Position numbers and translations under genes: made by a program. From positions 1-26,841 of the forward strand of contig DATKBT010000073.1 of NCBI GenBank assembly GCA_035546295.1: 26,841 bases of DNA, read 5' to 3'. Below the pieces are notes generated by a model that worked only from the letters and a program-made list of their open reading frames with translations, was not told where the DNA came from and did not search any database. Origin of the DNA: DATKBT01 sp035546295 (lineage in GTDB: Bacteria > Acidobacteriota > Thermoanaerobaculia > Multivoradales > Multivoraceae). Below, in pieces: positions 15,561 through 22,799 of this stretch; position 1 is the first letter of the stretch, and each line of letters opens with the position of its first letter.

Positions 15561-16447
15561 ACGCCGTCCAGCAACATTCCCGGAGGCCGGCCGGTCGGGC
15601 GGAGACCGAAGCCGCCGCCGCGGTCGCGGCGAGCGCGCTCCCGGTCGACGCCCACGTCCATCTCCACCCGCAGCACTCGCTGCCAGCCGTGTTCGGATCC
15701 GCGGTCGAGCAGTTTCGGCTCGCGAGGAGCCGACCGTGGGCCGACGATTCGGCGATCGGCGCGTTGCTTCTCGCGGAGGTCCGGGGGGTCGACGTCTTCG
15801 ACGACCTGCTCTGCAGGCGCCGTGAGCTGAGAATCGACGAGGGGTGGTCGCTGGAGCCGACCGACGAGCCGGTTTCGCTGGTCGTCCAGGGCGCCGGTGG
15901 CGAACGCCTGGTCCTTGTGCGCGGGCGTCAGATCGTGACGGCGGAGAAGCTCGAGGTCCTGGCCCTGTTCTCGACCGCCACCCCTCCCGATGGTCTACCG
16001 CTGCTGGAGACGGTCGATCGGGTACGACGATCCGGCGCCCTGGTCGTGGTGCCCTGGGGCTTCGGCAAGTGGTGGCGAGCTCGAGGCCGTCTCGTCCGCG
16101 ATCTGATCCGCTCTCAGGAACCGGGATCGATCTACCTGGGCGACAACGGCTGCCGCCCACGGATCGGAGCGTCGCCGCCCCTCTTCGACCTCGCTCGCCG
16201 TCGCGGTTTTCGCATCCTCCCCGGAAGCGATCCGCTGCCTCTGCCCGGACACCAGCTCAGAGCCGGTTCCTACGGCTTCCTCGTCGCGGTGACGCTCGAT
16301 CTCGCAGCCCCCGCGCGTGAACTCGAGCGCTCGATCCGCGACCCCGAAGCCCGGCTGCGCGTCTACGGCCGCCGGCGCAGCCTTCCCGGGTTCGTCAGCG
16401 ACCAGCTCGCCATGCAACGGCTCAAGCGCGGGGTTCGGAGGCCATGA
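15557..16447 (+). CDS. PHP-superfamily metal-dependent hydrolase of unknown substrate
   Basis: This 296-residue protein resembles the PHP (polymerase and histidinol phosphatase) fold: VDAHVHLHP near the N-terminus (His33, His35), an acidic segment TAEKLEVLALF (Glu130/Glu133), and LPGSDPLPLPGHQLRAGSYGF (Asp225), matching the HxH...E...GSD/H order of metal ligands. No signal peptide is seen. PHP proteins hydrolyse phosphate esters, and bacterial members include the Wzb-like tyrosine phosphatase CpsB/Wzh of capsule loci; a similar role is possible but unproven. TTG 15557 is proposed as the start because it overlaps the upstream stop as TTGA. The stop overlaps the next ATG (ATGA, 16444-16447). 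Confidence 0.68.
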   Translation: MNAVQQHSRRPAGRAETEAAAAVAASALPVDAHVHLHPQHSLPAVFGSAVEQFRLARSRPWADDSAIGALLLAEVRGVDVFDDLLCRRRELRIDEGWSLEPTDEPVSLVVQGAGGERLVLVRGRQIVTAEKLEVLALFSTATPPDGLPLLETVDRVRRSGALVVVPWGFGKWWRARGRLVRDLIRSQEPGSIYLGDNGCRPRIGASPPLFDLARRRGFRILPGSDPLPLPGHQLRAGSYGFLVAVTLDLAAPARELERSIRDPEARLRVYGRRRSLPGFVSDQLAMQRLKRGVRRP

Positions 16448-17616
16448 GGGCACTGATGGTGGCGCCCCAGCCGTTCTTCCAGCCCCGCGGCACTCCCTTC
16501 AGTGTCTACTTCCGAGCGCTCGTCCTGGCCGAGCTGGGAGTCGAGATCGACCTCCTGTGCTACGGCCAGGGCCAGGACGTCGAGATCCCGGGCGTGCGGA
16601 TCCTGAGAATCCCGGACCTGGGCGTCTTCGGACCGGTGAAAGTGGGTCCCTCGCTGCTCAAGCTCGTGCTCGACATTCCTCTCGCGGTGCGAACGTACTG
16701 GCGGGTTCTGGTCGGCCGCTACGACTTCGTCCACGTGCACGAAGAGGCGGCGTTCTTCTCCCTGCTGGTGCCGATGCTCGGCCCCAAGCTCGTCTACGAC
16801 ATGCATTCGAGCCTTGCCCAGCAACTCGTCGCCTACCGCTGGGATCGCGTCCCGCTGTTGGTGCGGCTATTCGAGATGCTGGAGCGCGCGACCCTCCGAC
16901 GCGCCGACGCCGTGATCACGATCGGCCCCGCCCTGGCCGAGCTCGCCCTGGGCCAGATGCGCCGTGCGAACGATCACTTCCTGATCGAGAACTCGATCTT
17001 CGAGCCGGTTCGTGTGACCGGACCTCGGGACGTTGCACATGCCAGGAAACTCGAAACCGCGCTCCCGGAGGGGCGGACCCTGGTGGCGTATGCAGGAACC
17101 CTCGAGAGCTACCAGGGCGTCGATCTCTTGATTCGCGCGCTGACGATCGCCCGCCGGGAGAACCCGCAGCTCTTCCTCCTGGTGATCGGAGGCACCGCCG
17201 ACCAGGTCGACGATCTGAGAGCGCTGGCCTCGAGCTGCGGAATGGACGAGCACTGCCTGTTCACCGGAACGCTCGATCAACAGGCCACTTTCGACCTGCT
17301 GTCCCGCGCGCATGTGCTCACCTCCCCGCGTGTGGGCGGCATCAACACTCCGCTCAAGGTGTACCAGCTCCTGGCCAGTGGCAAACCCGTCGTGGCCACC
17401 CGGATCCCCTCACACACCCAGGTGCTGGACGACGAGACCTGCATCCTCACGCAGCCGAACCCCGAGGCGTTCGCGGAAGGGCTTCTCCACGCAGTCGGCG
17501 ATCCGGCCGCGGCGCAACGGCGCATCCGGGCAGCTCTGGAGCTCTACAGCAGCAAGTACTCACGTTCGATCTACAAGAGCAAGCTCCAGGTTCTGCTGGA
17601 AAGGCTCGCTCGCTGA
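16444..17616 (+). CDS. GT4-family glycosyltransferase
   Basis: This 390-residue GT-B enzyme has the N-terminal acceptor-domain start MRALMVAPQPFFQPRGTPFS, then HVHEEAAFFSLLV and YDMHSS. The donor domain begins near residue 212 (YAGTLESYQGVDLLIRAL). In place of the usual E-x7-E it carries SPRVGGINTPLKVYQLLASGKPVVAT (from S294), a form found in the 'NTPLK.Y.LL.SGKP' branch of GT4. The cytosolic enzyme would add one sugar to the lipid-linked repeat unit at the inner membrane. It overlaps the PHP gene by ATGA; GGAGG sits 2 nt before the ATG, closer than normal. Donor sugar is unknown. Confidence 0.9.
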   Translation: MRALMVAPQPFFQPRGTPFSVYFRALVLAELGVEIDLLCYGQGQDVEIPGVRILRIPDLGVFGPVKVGPSLLKLVLDIPLAVRTYWRVLVGRYDFVHVHEEAAFFSLLVPMLGPKLVYDMHSSLAQQLVAYRWDRVPLLVRLFEMLERATLRRADAVITIGPALAELALGQMRRANDHFLIENSIFEPVRVTGPRDVAHARKLETALPEGRTLVAYAGTLESYQGVDLLIRALTIARRENPQLFLLVIGGTADQVDDLRALASSCGMDEHCLFTGTLDQQATFDLLSRAHVLTSPRVGGINTPLKVYQLLASGKPVVATRIPSHTQVLDDETCILTQPNPEAFAEGLLHAVGDPAAAQRRIRAALELYSSKYSRSIYKSKLQVLLERLAR

Positions 17617-19491
17617 ATGTGCGGGATCGCTGGAATCGTCTCGCTGGCCGGCGCCGCACCTCGACCCGAGGAGGTCGCAGCGATGTGCGACCAGCTCGTC
17701 CATCGCGGACCCGATGATCAAGGGATCGAGGTCGCCGGCGGGGTGGCGCTCGGCATGCGGCGGCTCTCCATCATCGACGTGGCCGGCGGCCGCCAGCCTC
17801 TCCACAACGAGGACGGGTCGGTGATCGCCGTCTTCAACGGCGAGATCTACAACTTTCGCGAGCTGCGCGTCGAGCTCGAGAGCCGCGGCCATCGGCTCGC
17901 CAGCTCTTCCGACGGCGAGGTGCTCGTCCATCTCTGGGAGGACCTCGGGAGCTCGATGCTCGAGCGCCTCAACGGCATGTTCGCCATCGCCCTGTTCGAC
18001 CGGCGCTCTCGACGGCTGCTGTTGGCCCGCGACCGGATCGGGATCAAGCCCTTGTTCTTCGCCCGCACCGAAGGCCACCTGGTCTTCGCCTCCGAGGTGA
18101 AGGCGATCCTGGCGACGGGTCTGGTGGATCGGGCGCTCGATCCCGTCGCCTTGCGGCAGTTCCTGGCCTGGGAGTACGTGCCGGGACCCAGGACGCTGTT
18201 CGCGGGCATCCGCAAGCTGGGGCCTGGCGACGCGCTCGAGGTCGATCTGTCGAGCGGCCGGATCGAAGAACGATCGTGGTGGCGTCTAGCCCCGGCTGCG
18301 CCGAGTCCGGAGTGCACCGATGCAGACTGGGCGGATCGGCTGGACGCCAAGATCACCGAGTGCGTGCTCCGCCAGCTGGTGAGCGATGTGCCGCTCGGCG
18401 CCTTCCTGTCGGGAGGAGTGGACTCTTCGCTGGTGGTCCATGCCATGGGGCAGGCCCGGACGTTCAGCATCGGTTTCGCCGACCCGACCTATGACGAGAG
18501 CACATGGGCGAGGCGCGTCGCATCGCACCTCGGGGTCGACCACCGCGTCGAGACCCTCGAGCCCAGGATCGACGAGCTGTTCGATCGGCTCATGCCGTTC
18601 ATGGACGACCCCATAGCGGACTTCTCGATCTTCCCGACGTTCCTGCTCTCGCAGGTCGCGCGAGAAGATGTGACCGTGGCCCTCACCGGCGACGGCGGCG
18701 ACGAGCTGTTCGGCGGATACGAGACGTTCCTGGCCCAGCGATTGGCCGACATCTGGGAAAAGGTGCCCTCGCCACTCGGGCGTCCCTTGATCGAACGTGC
18801 GCTCCGACGCCTGCGCCCACGCCCCGCAAAGAAGGGCCTGGTGAACAAGGCGCGCCGGTTCGCGGACGGCCTCGAGCACGATCCAGCGCTCGGACATGCC
18901 CGCTGGCGCCTGTTCGCCGACGAAGGGCTGCAACGGGAGCTGCTGCGACCGACGGCAGGGGACTGCGATCACGACGAAGCGATCGAAGAGCACGTCCTGA
19001 GGCTCCGTTGCGAGGCGGGCGATCGAGGGGAACTGGACCGCGCGCTCTACGTCGATCTGCGCAGCTACCTCGTCGACAACTGCCTGGTGAAGGTCGACCG
19101 CATGTCCATGGCGTGCTCACTCGAGGCGCGAGTTCCGCTCCTCGATCACGAGTTGGTCGAGCTGGCATTCCAGATCCCTGAGCGCCTCAAGGTCTCGCGC
19201 AACCGAACCAAGGTCCTGCTCAAGCAGGTCGCTGCTCGACACGTGCCGCCGTCCTGCGTCTACCGCCCCAAGGAGGGGTTCAGCATTCCGATCAAGCACT
19301 GGCTGGGCGGTCCGTTGCGGCCAATGCTCGACGATCTGCTCGAGCCGCGGCGCCTGGCCGCCGAAGGGATCTTCGAAGCGACGACCGTGGAACGGCTCAA
19401 GAAGGAGCACTTCGCCGGCGCTGCGAATCACAGCCACGTCCTCTGGGCCCTGATGGTGGTCCAGGACTGGCGGCGACGGTGGTCGGCTTGA
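17617..19491 (+). CDS. asnB: Glutamine-dependent AsnB-type amidotransferase
   Basis: This 624-residue protein has the Ntn glutaminase domain at the N-terminus: MCGIAGIV with nucleophile Cys2, HRGPDDQG, FNGEIYNFREL, SSSDGEV. The C-terminal ATP-pyrophosphatase domain has SGGVDSS at 265-271, followed by TGDGGDELFGGYE and YRPKEGFSIPIK. It looks catalytically complete. Classical members make asparagine. In polysaccharide loci the homologues (for example WbpS in Pseudomonas O-antigen loci) are thought to convert uronic-acid carboxylates to amides. The uronate-forming genes in the opposite unit make that the favoured role here (inference). The ATG follows the GT4 stop with no gap. The next gene overlaps its end. 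Confidence 0.93.
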   Translation: MCGIAGIVSLAGAAPRPEEVAAMCDQLVHRGPDDQGIEVAGGVALGMRRLSIIDVAGGRQPLHNEDGSVIAVFNGEIYNFRELRVELESRGHRLASSSDGEVLVHLWEDLGSSMLERLNGMFAIALFDRRSRRLLLARDRIGIKPLFFARTEGHLVFASEVKAILATGLVDRALDPVALRQFLAWEYVPGPRTLFAGIRKLGPGDALEVDLSSGRIEERSWWRLAPAAPSPECTDADWADRLDAKITECVLRQLVSDVPLGAFLSGGVDSSLVVHAMGQARTFSIGFADPTYDESTWARRVASHLGVDHRVETLEPRIDELFDRLMPFMDDPIADFSIFPTFLLSQVAREDVTVALTGDGGDELFGGYETFLAQRLADIWEKVPSPLGRPLIERALRRLRPRPAKKGLVNKARRFADGLEHDPALGHARWRLFADEGLQRELLRPTAGDCDHDEAIEEHVLRLRCEAGDRGELDRALYVDLRSYLVDNCLVKVDRMSMACSLEARVPLLDHELVELAFQIPERLKVSRNRTKVLLKQVAARHVPPSCVYRPKEGFSIPIKHWLGGPLRPMLDDLLEPRRLAAEGIFEATTVERLKKEHFAGAANHSHVLWALMVVQDWRRRWSA

Positions 19492-21008
19492 TCGAGCGAC
19501 GACCCGAGGCCGTCAGCGGGCGCGAGTTCGATCTGGCGATCGTCGGGGGCGGCATCTATGGCGCGACGTTGGCGCTCGAGAGCGCGCGGCGAGGCCTCCG
19601 GCCCGTGCTCGTGGAGAGAGCCGATTTCGGAGGAGCGACCAGCTGGAACAGCCTGCGAATCGTGCACGGAGGCCTGCGCTATCTACAGACCCTCGATCTC
19701 CGACGCTTCCATCAGTCGGTCGACGAACGGGCTTGGTGGATGCAGTGCTTTCCCGAGCTGGTTCGCCCGCTCGCCTGTCTGATGCCGCTCTACGGCCGAG
19801 GTCTGCGGCGGCCGGCCATCTTCCGCGCGGCGCTCGCGCTGAACGATCTCCTCGGCAGGCCCTCCAGCTCACGACTGCCGGACGCGCACCGGCTGCCCCC
19901 TGGGCGGATCCTGTCGGCCGAGCAGACGATCGAGCGCTTTCCCGCCGTCGAGCGAGAAGGTCTGGTCGGGGGCGCCCTCTGGTACGACGCATCGATGCCG
20001 GACTCACCGAGGCTGATCGTCGAGGTCCTGCGATGGGCGGCAACCGCCGGCGCCGAGGTGCTCAACTACACCGAGGCGCGACGCCTGATCGTCGAATCCG
20101 GTCGAGTCGTCGGCCTCGCCGCCCACGATCTGGAGAGCGACCTCGACGTCGGAGTGACCACACCTCTGGTGGTGAACGCCGCCGGCCCCTGGTGCCGGCG
20201 GGTCGCGGCGTGCTTCGACCGCGATCACCCGTCCCTTTTCGAGCCATCCGTCGCCTTCAATCTGCTCCTCGACCTCGAGCCGCTCTCCGAGTGTGCGTTG
20301 GCCGTCTCGCCTCCGAGCGCACCGACCTACTTCCTCCATCCCTGGAAGGGACGCACGCTGGCCGGCACCGTCCACTCGCCGGTCTCCGACCCCCCCCACC
20401 GGGTCTCCCCGCCATCCCAGCACGCCATCACGTCTTTTCTCGAACAGCTCAACCGCGCGATCCCGGAAATCGGCCTCGGGCCCGCCCACGTGCTCCGGGT
20501 CCACTGGGGTCTCCTTCCCGCCCGAGAAGAGGGGACGGCGACGCTCGCCACACGACCCGTGATCCTCGACCATGCGAGGAGCCTCGGGCCGCGAGGGCTC
20601 TGGAGCGTTTCCGGCGTGAAGTTCACCACCGCCCGCGCGGTGGCGGAGGCGACGCTGCACCGGATCTTCGCTGCCGGCGGCGGCTCCTTACCGAACGCGG
20701 ACACGGCCGCGCCGCCGGCCGCTACGTCCTGGCCTTCACGAGAACGGATCGAGGCCCTGCTCGAGTCGGATCAGGCGGCTGCCCGCACTCTGATCGAGCG
20801 GATGATGGTCGAGGAAGCGGCGCCCCACCTCGACGACGTCCTGCTGCGCAGAACCGATTGGGCTGCCGACCCTGCGGACGCGGAGCGTCTGGCCGATCGA
20901 CTGGCACGAGCACTGGGCTGGGACGAGAACCGCATGCAGCGGGAGGTCGCCCGAACGGGAGCCCACGACCCGGCGACGGCCTTCGAGCCGAAGGAGGGGC
21001 CGGCGTGA
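19479..21008 (+). CDS. FAD-dependent oxidoreductase, GlpD (glycerol-3-phosphate dehydrogenase)-like
   Basis: This 509-residue protein has the FAD-binding motif LAIVGGGIYGATLALESARRG (GxGxxG at 23-28) and SWNSLRIVHGGLRYLQ, the wording of GlpD-type glycerol-3-phosphate dehydrogenases ('S..S..lIHGGLRYL'). Further family landmarks are LVVNAAGPW, HVLRVHWGLLP and SVSGVKFTTARAVAE. GlpD oxidises sn-glycerol-3-phosphate to dihydroxyacetone phosphate at the membrane. Its place in a polysaccharide unit, overlapping the amidotransferase, suggests a specialised substrate (perhaps a glycerol-phosphate decoration), but this is inference. The start is GTG 19479 or TTG 19488; the latter forms a TTGA overlap with the asnB stop. 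The last ~80 residues are divergent from GlpD. Confidence 0.85.
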   Translation: MVGLIERRPEAVSGREFDLAIVGGGIYGATLALESARRGLRPVLVERADFGGATSWNSLRIVHGGLRYLQTLDLRRFHQSVDERAWWMQCFPELVRPLACLMPLYGRGLRRPAIFRAALALNDLLGRPSSSRLPDAHRLPPGRILSAEQTIERFPAVEREGLVGGALWYDASMPDSPRLIVEVLRWAATAGAEVLNYTEARRLIVESGRVVGLAAHDLESDLDVGVTTPLVVNAAGPWCRRVAACFDRDHPSLFEPSVAFNLLLDLEPLSECALAVSPPSAPTYFLHPWKGRTLAGTVHSPVSDPPHRVSPPSQHAITSFLEQLNRAIPEIGLGPAHVLRVHWGLLPAREEGTATLATRPVILDHARSLGPRGLWSVSGVKFTTARAVAEATLHRIFAAGGGSLPNADTAAPPAATSWPSRERIEALLESDQAAARTLIERMMVEEAAPHLDDVLLRRTDWAADPADAERLADRLARALGWDENRMQREVARTGAHDPATAFEPKEGPA

Positions 21009-21286
21009 GGGTCGCGAGATCCGCCGCCCGCTCACGGGGCGCGCCGGCTTCGCGATCTGAAACGGTGCTCGGCGACCAGCTCCGCTGGAGGCGTCCGGGT
21101 CCACGCTTCGTCAAAGGGTGCGAACGTGTCACGCTCTTGGGGTCGAGGGAGCCGCAGAGCTGGCTCCTCAAAGGTGGCGAGGGACTCGAGGACCGCCGGC
21201 CATACCGCCACGGCACGAGGCTTGCTGCCTCCTCGGGGAGCTTCCAACCGAAACGCGAGAGTAAGCGCGACAGGAGGATGCCGTGA
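21005..21286 (+). CDS. Possible small protein, faint PqqD-like resemblance
   Basis: This 93-residue frame begins with GTG inside the stop of the GlpD-like gene (GTGA, 21005-21008). Its middle reads LRWRRPGPRFVKGCERVTLL and SWLLKGGEGL, which recalls the spacing of PqqD-type small peptide chaperones. The ending is basic and low in complexity (PKRESKRDRRMP). By hand count about 77% of third positions are G/C, near the neighbours' value. The overlap itself is weak evidence, because any stop preceded by A or G creates one. Its stop overlaps the next possible small ORF. It could equally be a decayed gene or chance open frame. Confidence 0.3.
   Translation: MRVARSAARSRGAPASRSETVLGDQLRWRRPGPRFVKGCERVTLLGSREPQSWLLKGGEGLEDRRPYRHGTRLAASSGSFQPKRESKRDRRMP
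21272..21277 (+). promoter_or_regulatory. Strong Shine-Dalgarno before a possible small ORF
   Basis: A full AGGAGG lies 5 nt upstream of GTG 21283. It is one of the best ribosome-binding sequences in this unit, yet it serves no recognised gene, which is the main reason to consider the 21283-21537 frame. Confidence 0.4.
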
Positions 21287-21537
21287 TCCCGTACCGACGA
21301 GCCACTGCCTGCGAGGGCAGCATCGGGGTGTTTCCTTCTTCCAAACGCTCCGGTCAAGTTTACCGATGCGAGGGCCGGTCTCGGCCGGCTGTGTGCCGGC
21401 GGCGCCGCGGCTGGTCGAACCTCTTCTCTCCTGCGCTGCGAAATCCGGCGTCGCGACTGCGGTGCCCTCTGCAGCGCACGACCGAGCCTGCACAGTCGTA
21501 CCGTCCGTCACGGCGCGCGCTGGCGCGCGTGCTCTGA
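21283..21537 (+). CDS. Possible small Arg/Cys-containing protein of unknown function
   Basis: This 84-residue frame starts at GTG 21283, with AGGAGG at 5-nt spacing. It ends in TGA 21535-21537, sharing one base with the ATG of the following glycosyltransferase (TGATG). Those signals would couple the two genes. Against it, the protein is rich in Arg, Ser and Pro with no recognisable domain, and only about 73% of its third positions are G/C, less than nearby genes. I do not recognise it and rate it as less likely than not to be translated. Confidence 0.25.
   Translation: MIPYRRATACEGSIGVFPSSKRSGQVYRCEGRSRPAVCRRRRGWSNLFSPALRNPASRLRCPLQRTTEPAQSYRPSRRALARVL
21514..21529 (+). promoter_or_regulatory. 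GC hairpin just before a glycosyltransferase start
   Basis: CGCGCGC (21514-21520) and GCGCGCG (21523-21529) form an inverted repeat separated by TG; as RNA this gives a 6-bp stem with a CUGG loop ending 7 nt before ATG 21537. It occupies the place of the missing Shine-Dalgarno and could restrain translation. Confidence 0.35.
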
Positions 21538-22754
21538 TGCCGTTCGCGAAACCCGCCGACTCGTTCGCGGGGCGTGCCGGCATTCGTGGCCGGCAGGGCG
21601 CCGGCGCAGAAAGCACCGCGGGTCGCAGACTCCGTGTCCTGGCGCTCTGCGACCATGTCGGCTACGAAGGCCGGCTTCACGGCTCGGGCCGGGTGATGGT
21701 GGAGATGGCGGCTGCCTTTCAGGGGGAGGAGGTTCAAGTCCACGCCTGCGTGCTGCAAGGCGACGAGGAGCTCGAGTCGAAGCTGCGTGACCAGGGGATC
21801 CCGCTCACCTTTCTGGGCTATCACCGCTTCGATCCCCGACAGATCGGCGAGCTGGTGACCCTCATCCGCCGCCATTCCATCGACCTCGTGCACGCCTGGG
21901 ACTTCGGCGCTGCCACCTATGGCCGGATCGCGGCTCTACTCACGGGGAGGCCCGCGATCATCCACATCCAATCGCACCACAGTCAATACCAGCGGCGAGG
22001 GTTTCCCTGGTACGCCCGCCTCGCTTATCGACTCCTGGCTCGATACACCGTACGCGCGGTGGCTCTGGCGCCGAGCATCCGCGAGTTCGCCATCGAGAAG
22101 ATGGGCTTTCGTGAAGACCAGATGGTGACCATCCCGAATCCAGCTCCCCGAACGCTGGAAGCCGACGTCCCCCCCGAGCGGGTCGCCGAGCTGCGCGACA
22201 CCCACGGGTTGCCGGAGCACGTTCCCGTGATCGGCACCCTGACCAGGCTCTTCGAGGCCAAGGGGCTCGAGTACCTGATCGACGCCATGCCCACCATCCT
22301 CGAGTCCTGCCCCCAGGCGCGCGTGCTGATCCTGGGGGATGGTCCGCTCCGGGCCGATCTCGAGCGTCGAGCTCGGCAGCTCGAGCTCACCGACCGCATT
22401 CGCTTCCTCGGCTTTCAGCAGGATGTTGCAGCGCACTTGCGCCTCTTCACGGTGATGGTGATGCCCTCGCTCGAGGAGGGGATGCCGCTCGCGGCGCTGG
22501 AGTCGGTGGCTGCTGGGGTGCCGGTGGTCGCGACACGCGTGGGTGGCTTGCCCGACGTAGTGCTCGAAGGCGAAACCGGTATGCTGGTCGAGCCCGGGGA
22601 CGCCGATGGCCTCGCGAAAGTCCTGGTGCGGGTGCTCGGCGATCCGGAGCTGCAGGAGAGTCTCCGTCAGGGTTGCCTGCGCCAGCGCCACCGCTTCTCC
22701 TTCGATAACTTCCAGCAGTCGCTGACCCGCCTCTATCGTGAGGTCCAGGCATGA
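21537..22754 (+). CDS. GT4-family glycosyltransferase
   Basis: This 405-residue GT-B enzyme has the acceptor domain beginning at about residue 32 (RLRVLALCDHVGYEGRLHGSGR), preceded by about 30 residues of low complexity. The donor domain begins near 222 (VIGTLTRLFEAKGLEYLIDA), and the retaining E-x7-E is intact as E314...E322 (PSLEEGMPLAALESVAAGVPVVAT), followed by VGGLPDVVLEGETGMLVEPGD. The frame is open upstream to 21126, but that part is not protein-like, so ATG 21537 was used; no good SD is seen there. It would add a sugar to the lipid-linked intermediate. It begins after the 528-bp small-ORF region. Confidence 0.9.
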   Translation: MPFAKPADSFAGRAGIRGRQGAGAESTAGRRLRVLALCDHVGYEGRLHGSGRVMVEMAAAFQGEEVQVHACVLQGDEELESKLRDQGIPLTFLGYHRFDPRQIGELVTLIRRHSIDLVHAWDFGAATYGRIAALLTGRPAIIHIQSHHSQYQRRGFPWYARLAYRLLARYTVRAVALAPSIREFAIEKMGFREDQMVTIPNPAPRTLEADVPPERVAELRDTHGLPEHVPVIGTLTRLFEAKGLEYLIDAMPTILESCPQARVLILGDGPLRADLERRARQLELTDRIRFLGFQQDVAAHLRLFTVMVMPSLEEGMPLAALESVAAGVPVVATRVGGLPDVVLEGETGMLVEPGDADGLAKVLVRVLGDPELQESLRQGCLRQRHRFSFDNFQQSLTRLYREVQA

Positions 22755-22774
22755 GACGGGGGGAGAGGCGGGCC

Positions 22775-22798
22775 CCCGGGCGGACCGGGCGGCCCGGG
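22775..22798 (+). promoter_or_regulatory. Strong GC hairpin before the flippase start
   Basis: CCCGGGC (22775-22781) pairs perfectly with GCCCGGG (22792-22798) over a 10-nt loop, ending one base before GTG 22800 and four before ATG 22803. No T-tract follows. It may hide the start from ribosomes or act as a pause/attenuation structure inside the unit. Confidence 0.4.
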
Positions 22799-22799
22799 C

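Noticed and set aside
17617..21286. Lasso-peptide-like cluster (AsnB homologue plus possible PqqD-like ORF)
   Set aside because: The AsnB protein has a complete glutaminase domain with Cys2, and there is no precursor peptide or transglutaminase-like protease. Surrounding genes are glycosyltransferases and a flippase. The PqqD resemblance is weak.
21126..21536. In-frame 137-residue N-terminal extension of the second GT4
   Set aside because: Composition is unlike protein (Arg/Ser/Cys/Pro-rich), GT4 enzymes start near residue 32 of the ATG 21537 form, and the stretch also overlaps the two possible small ORFs.
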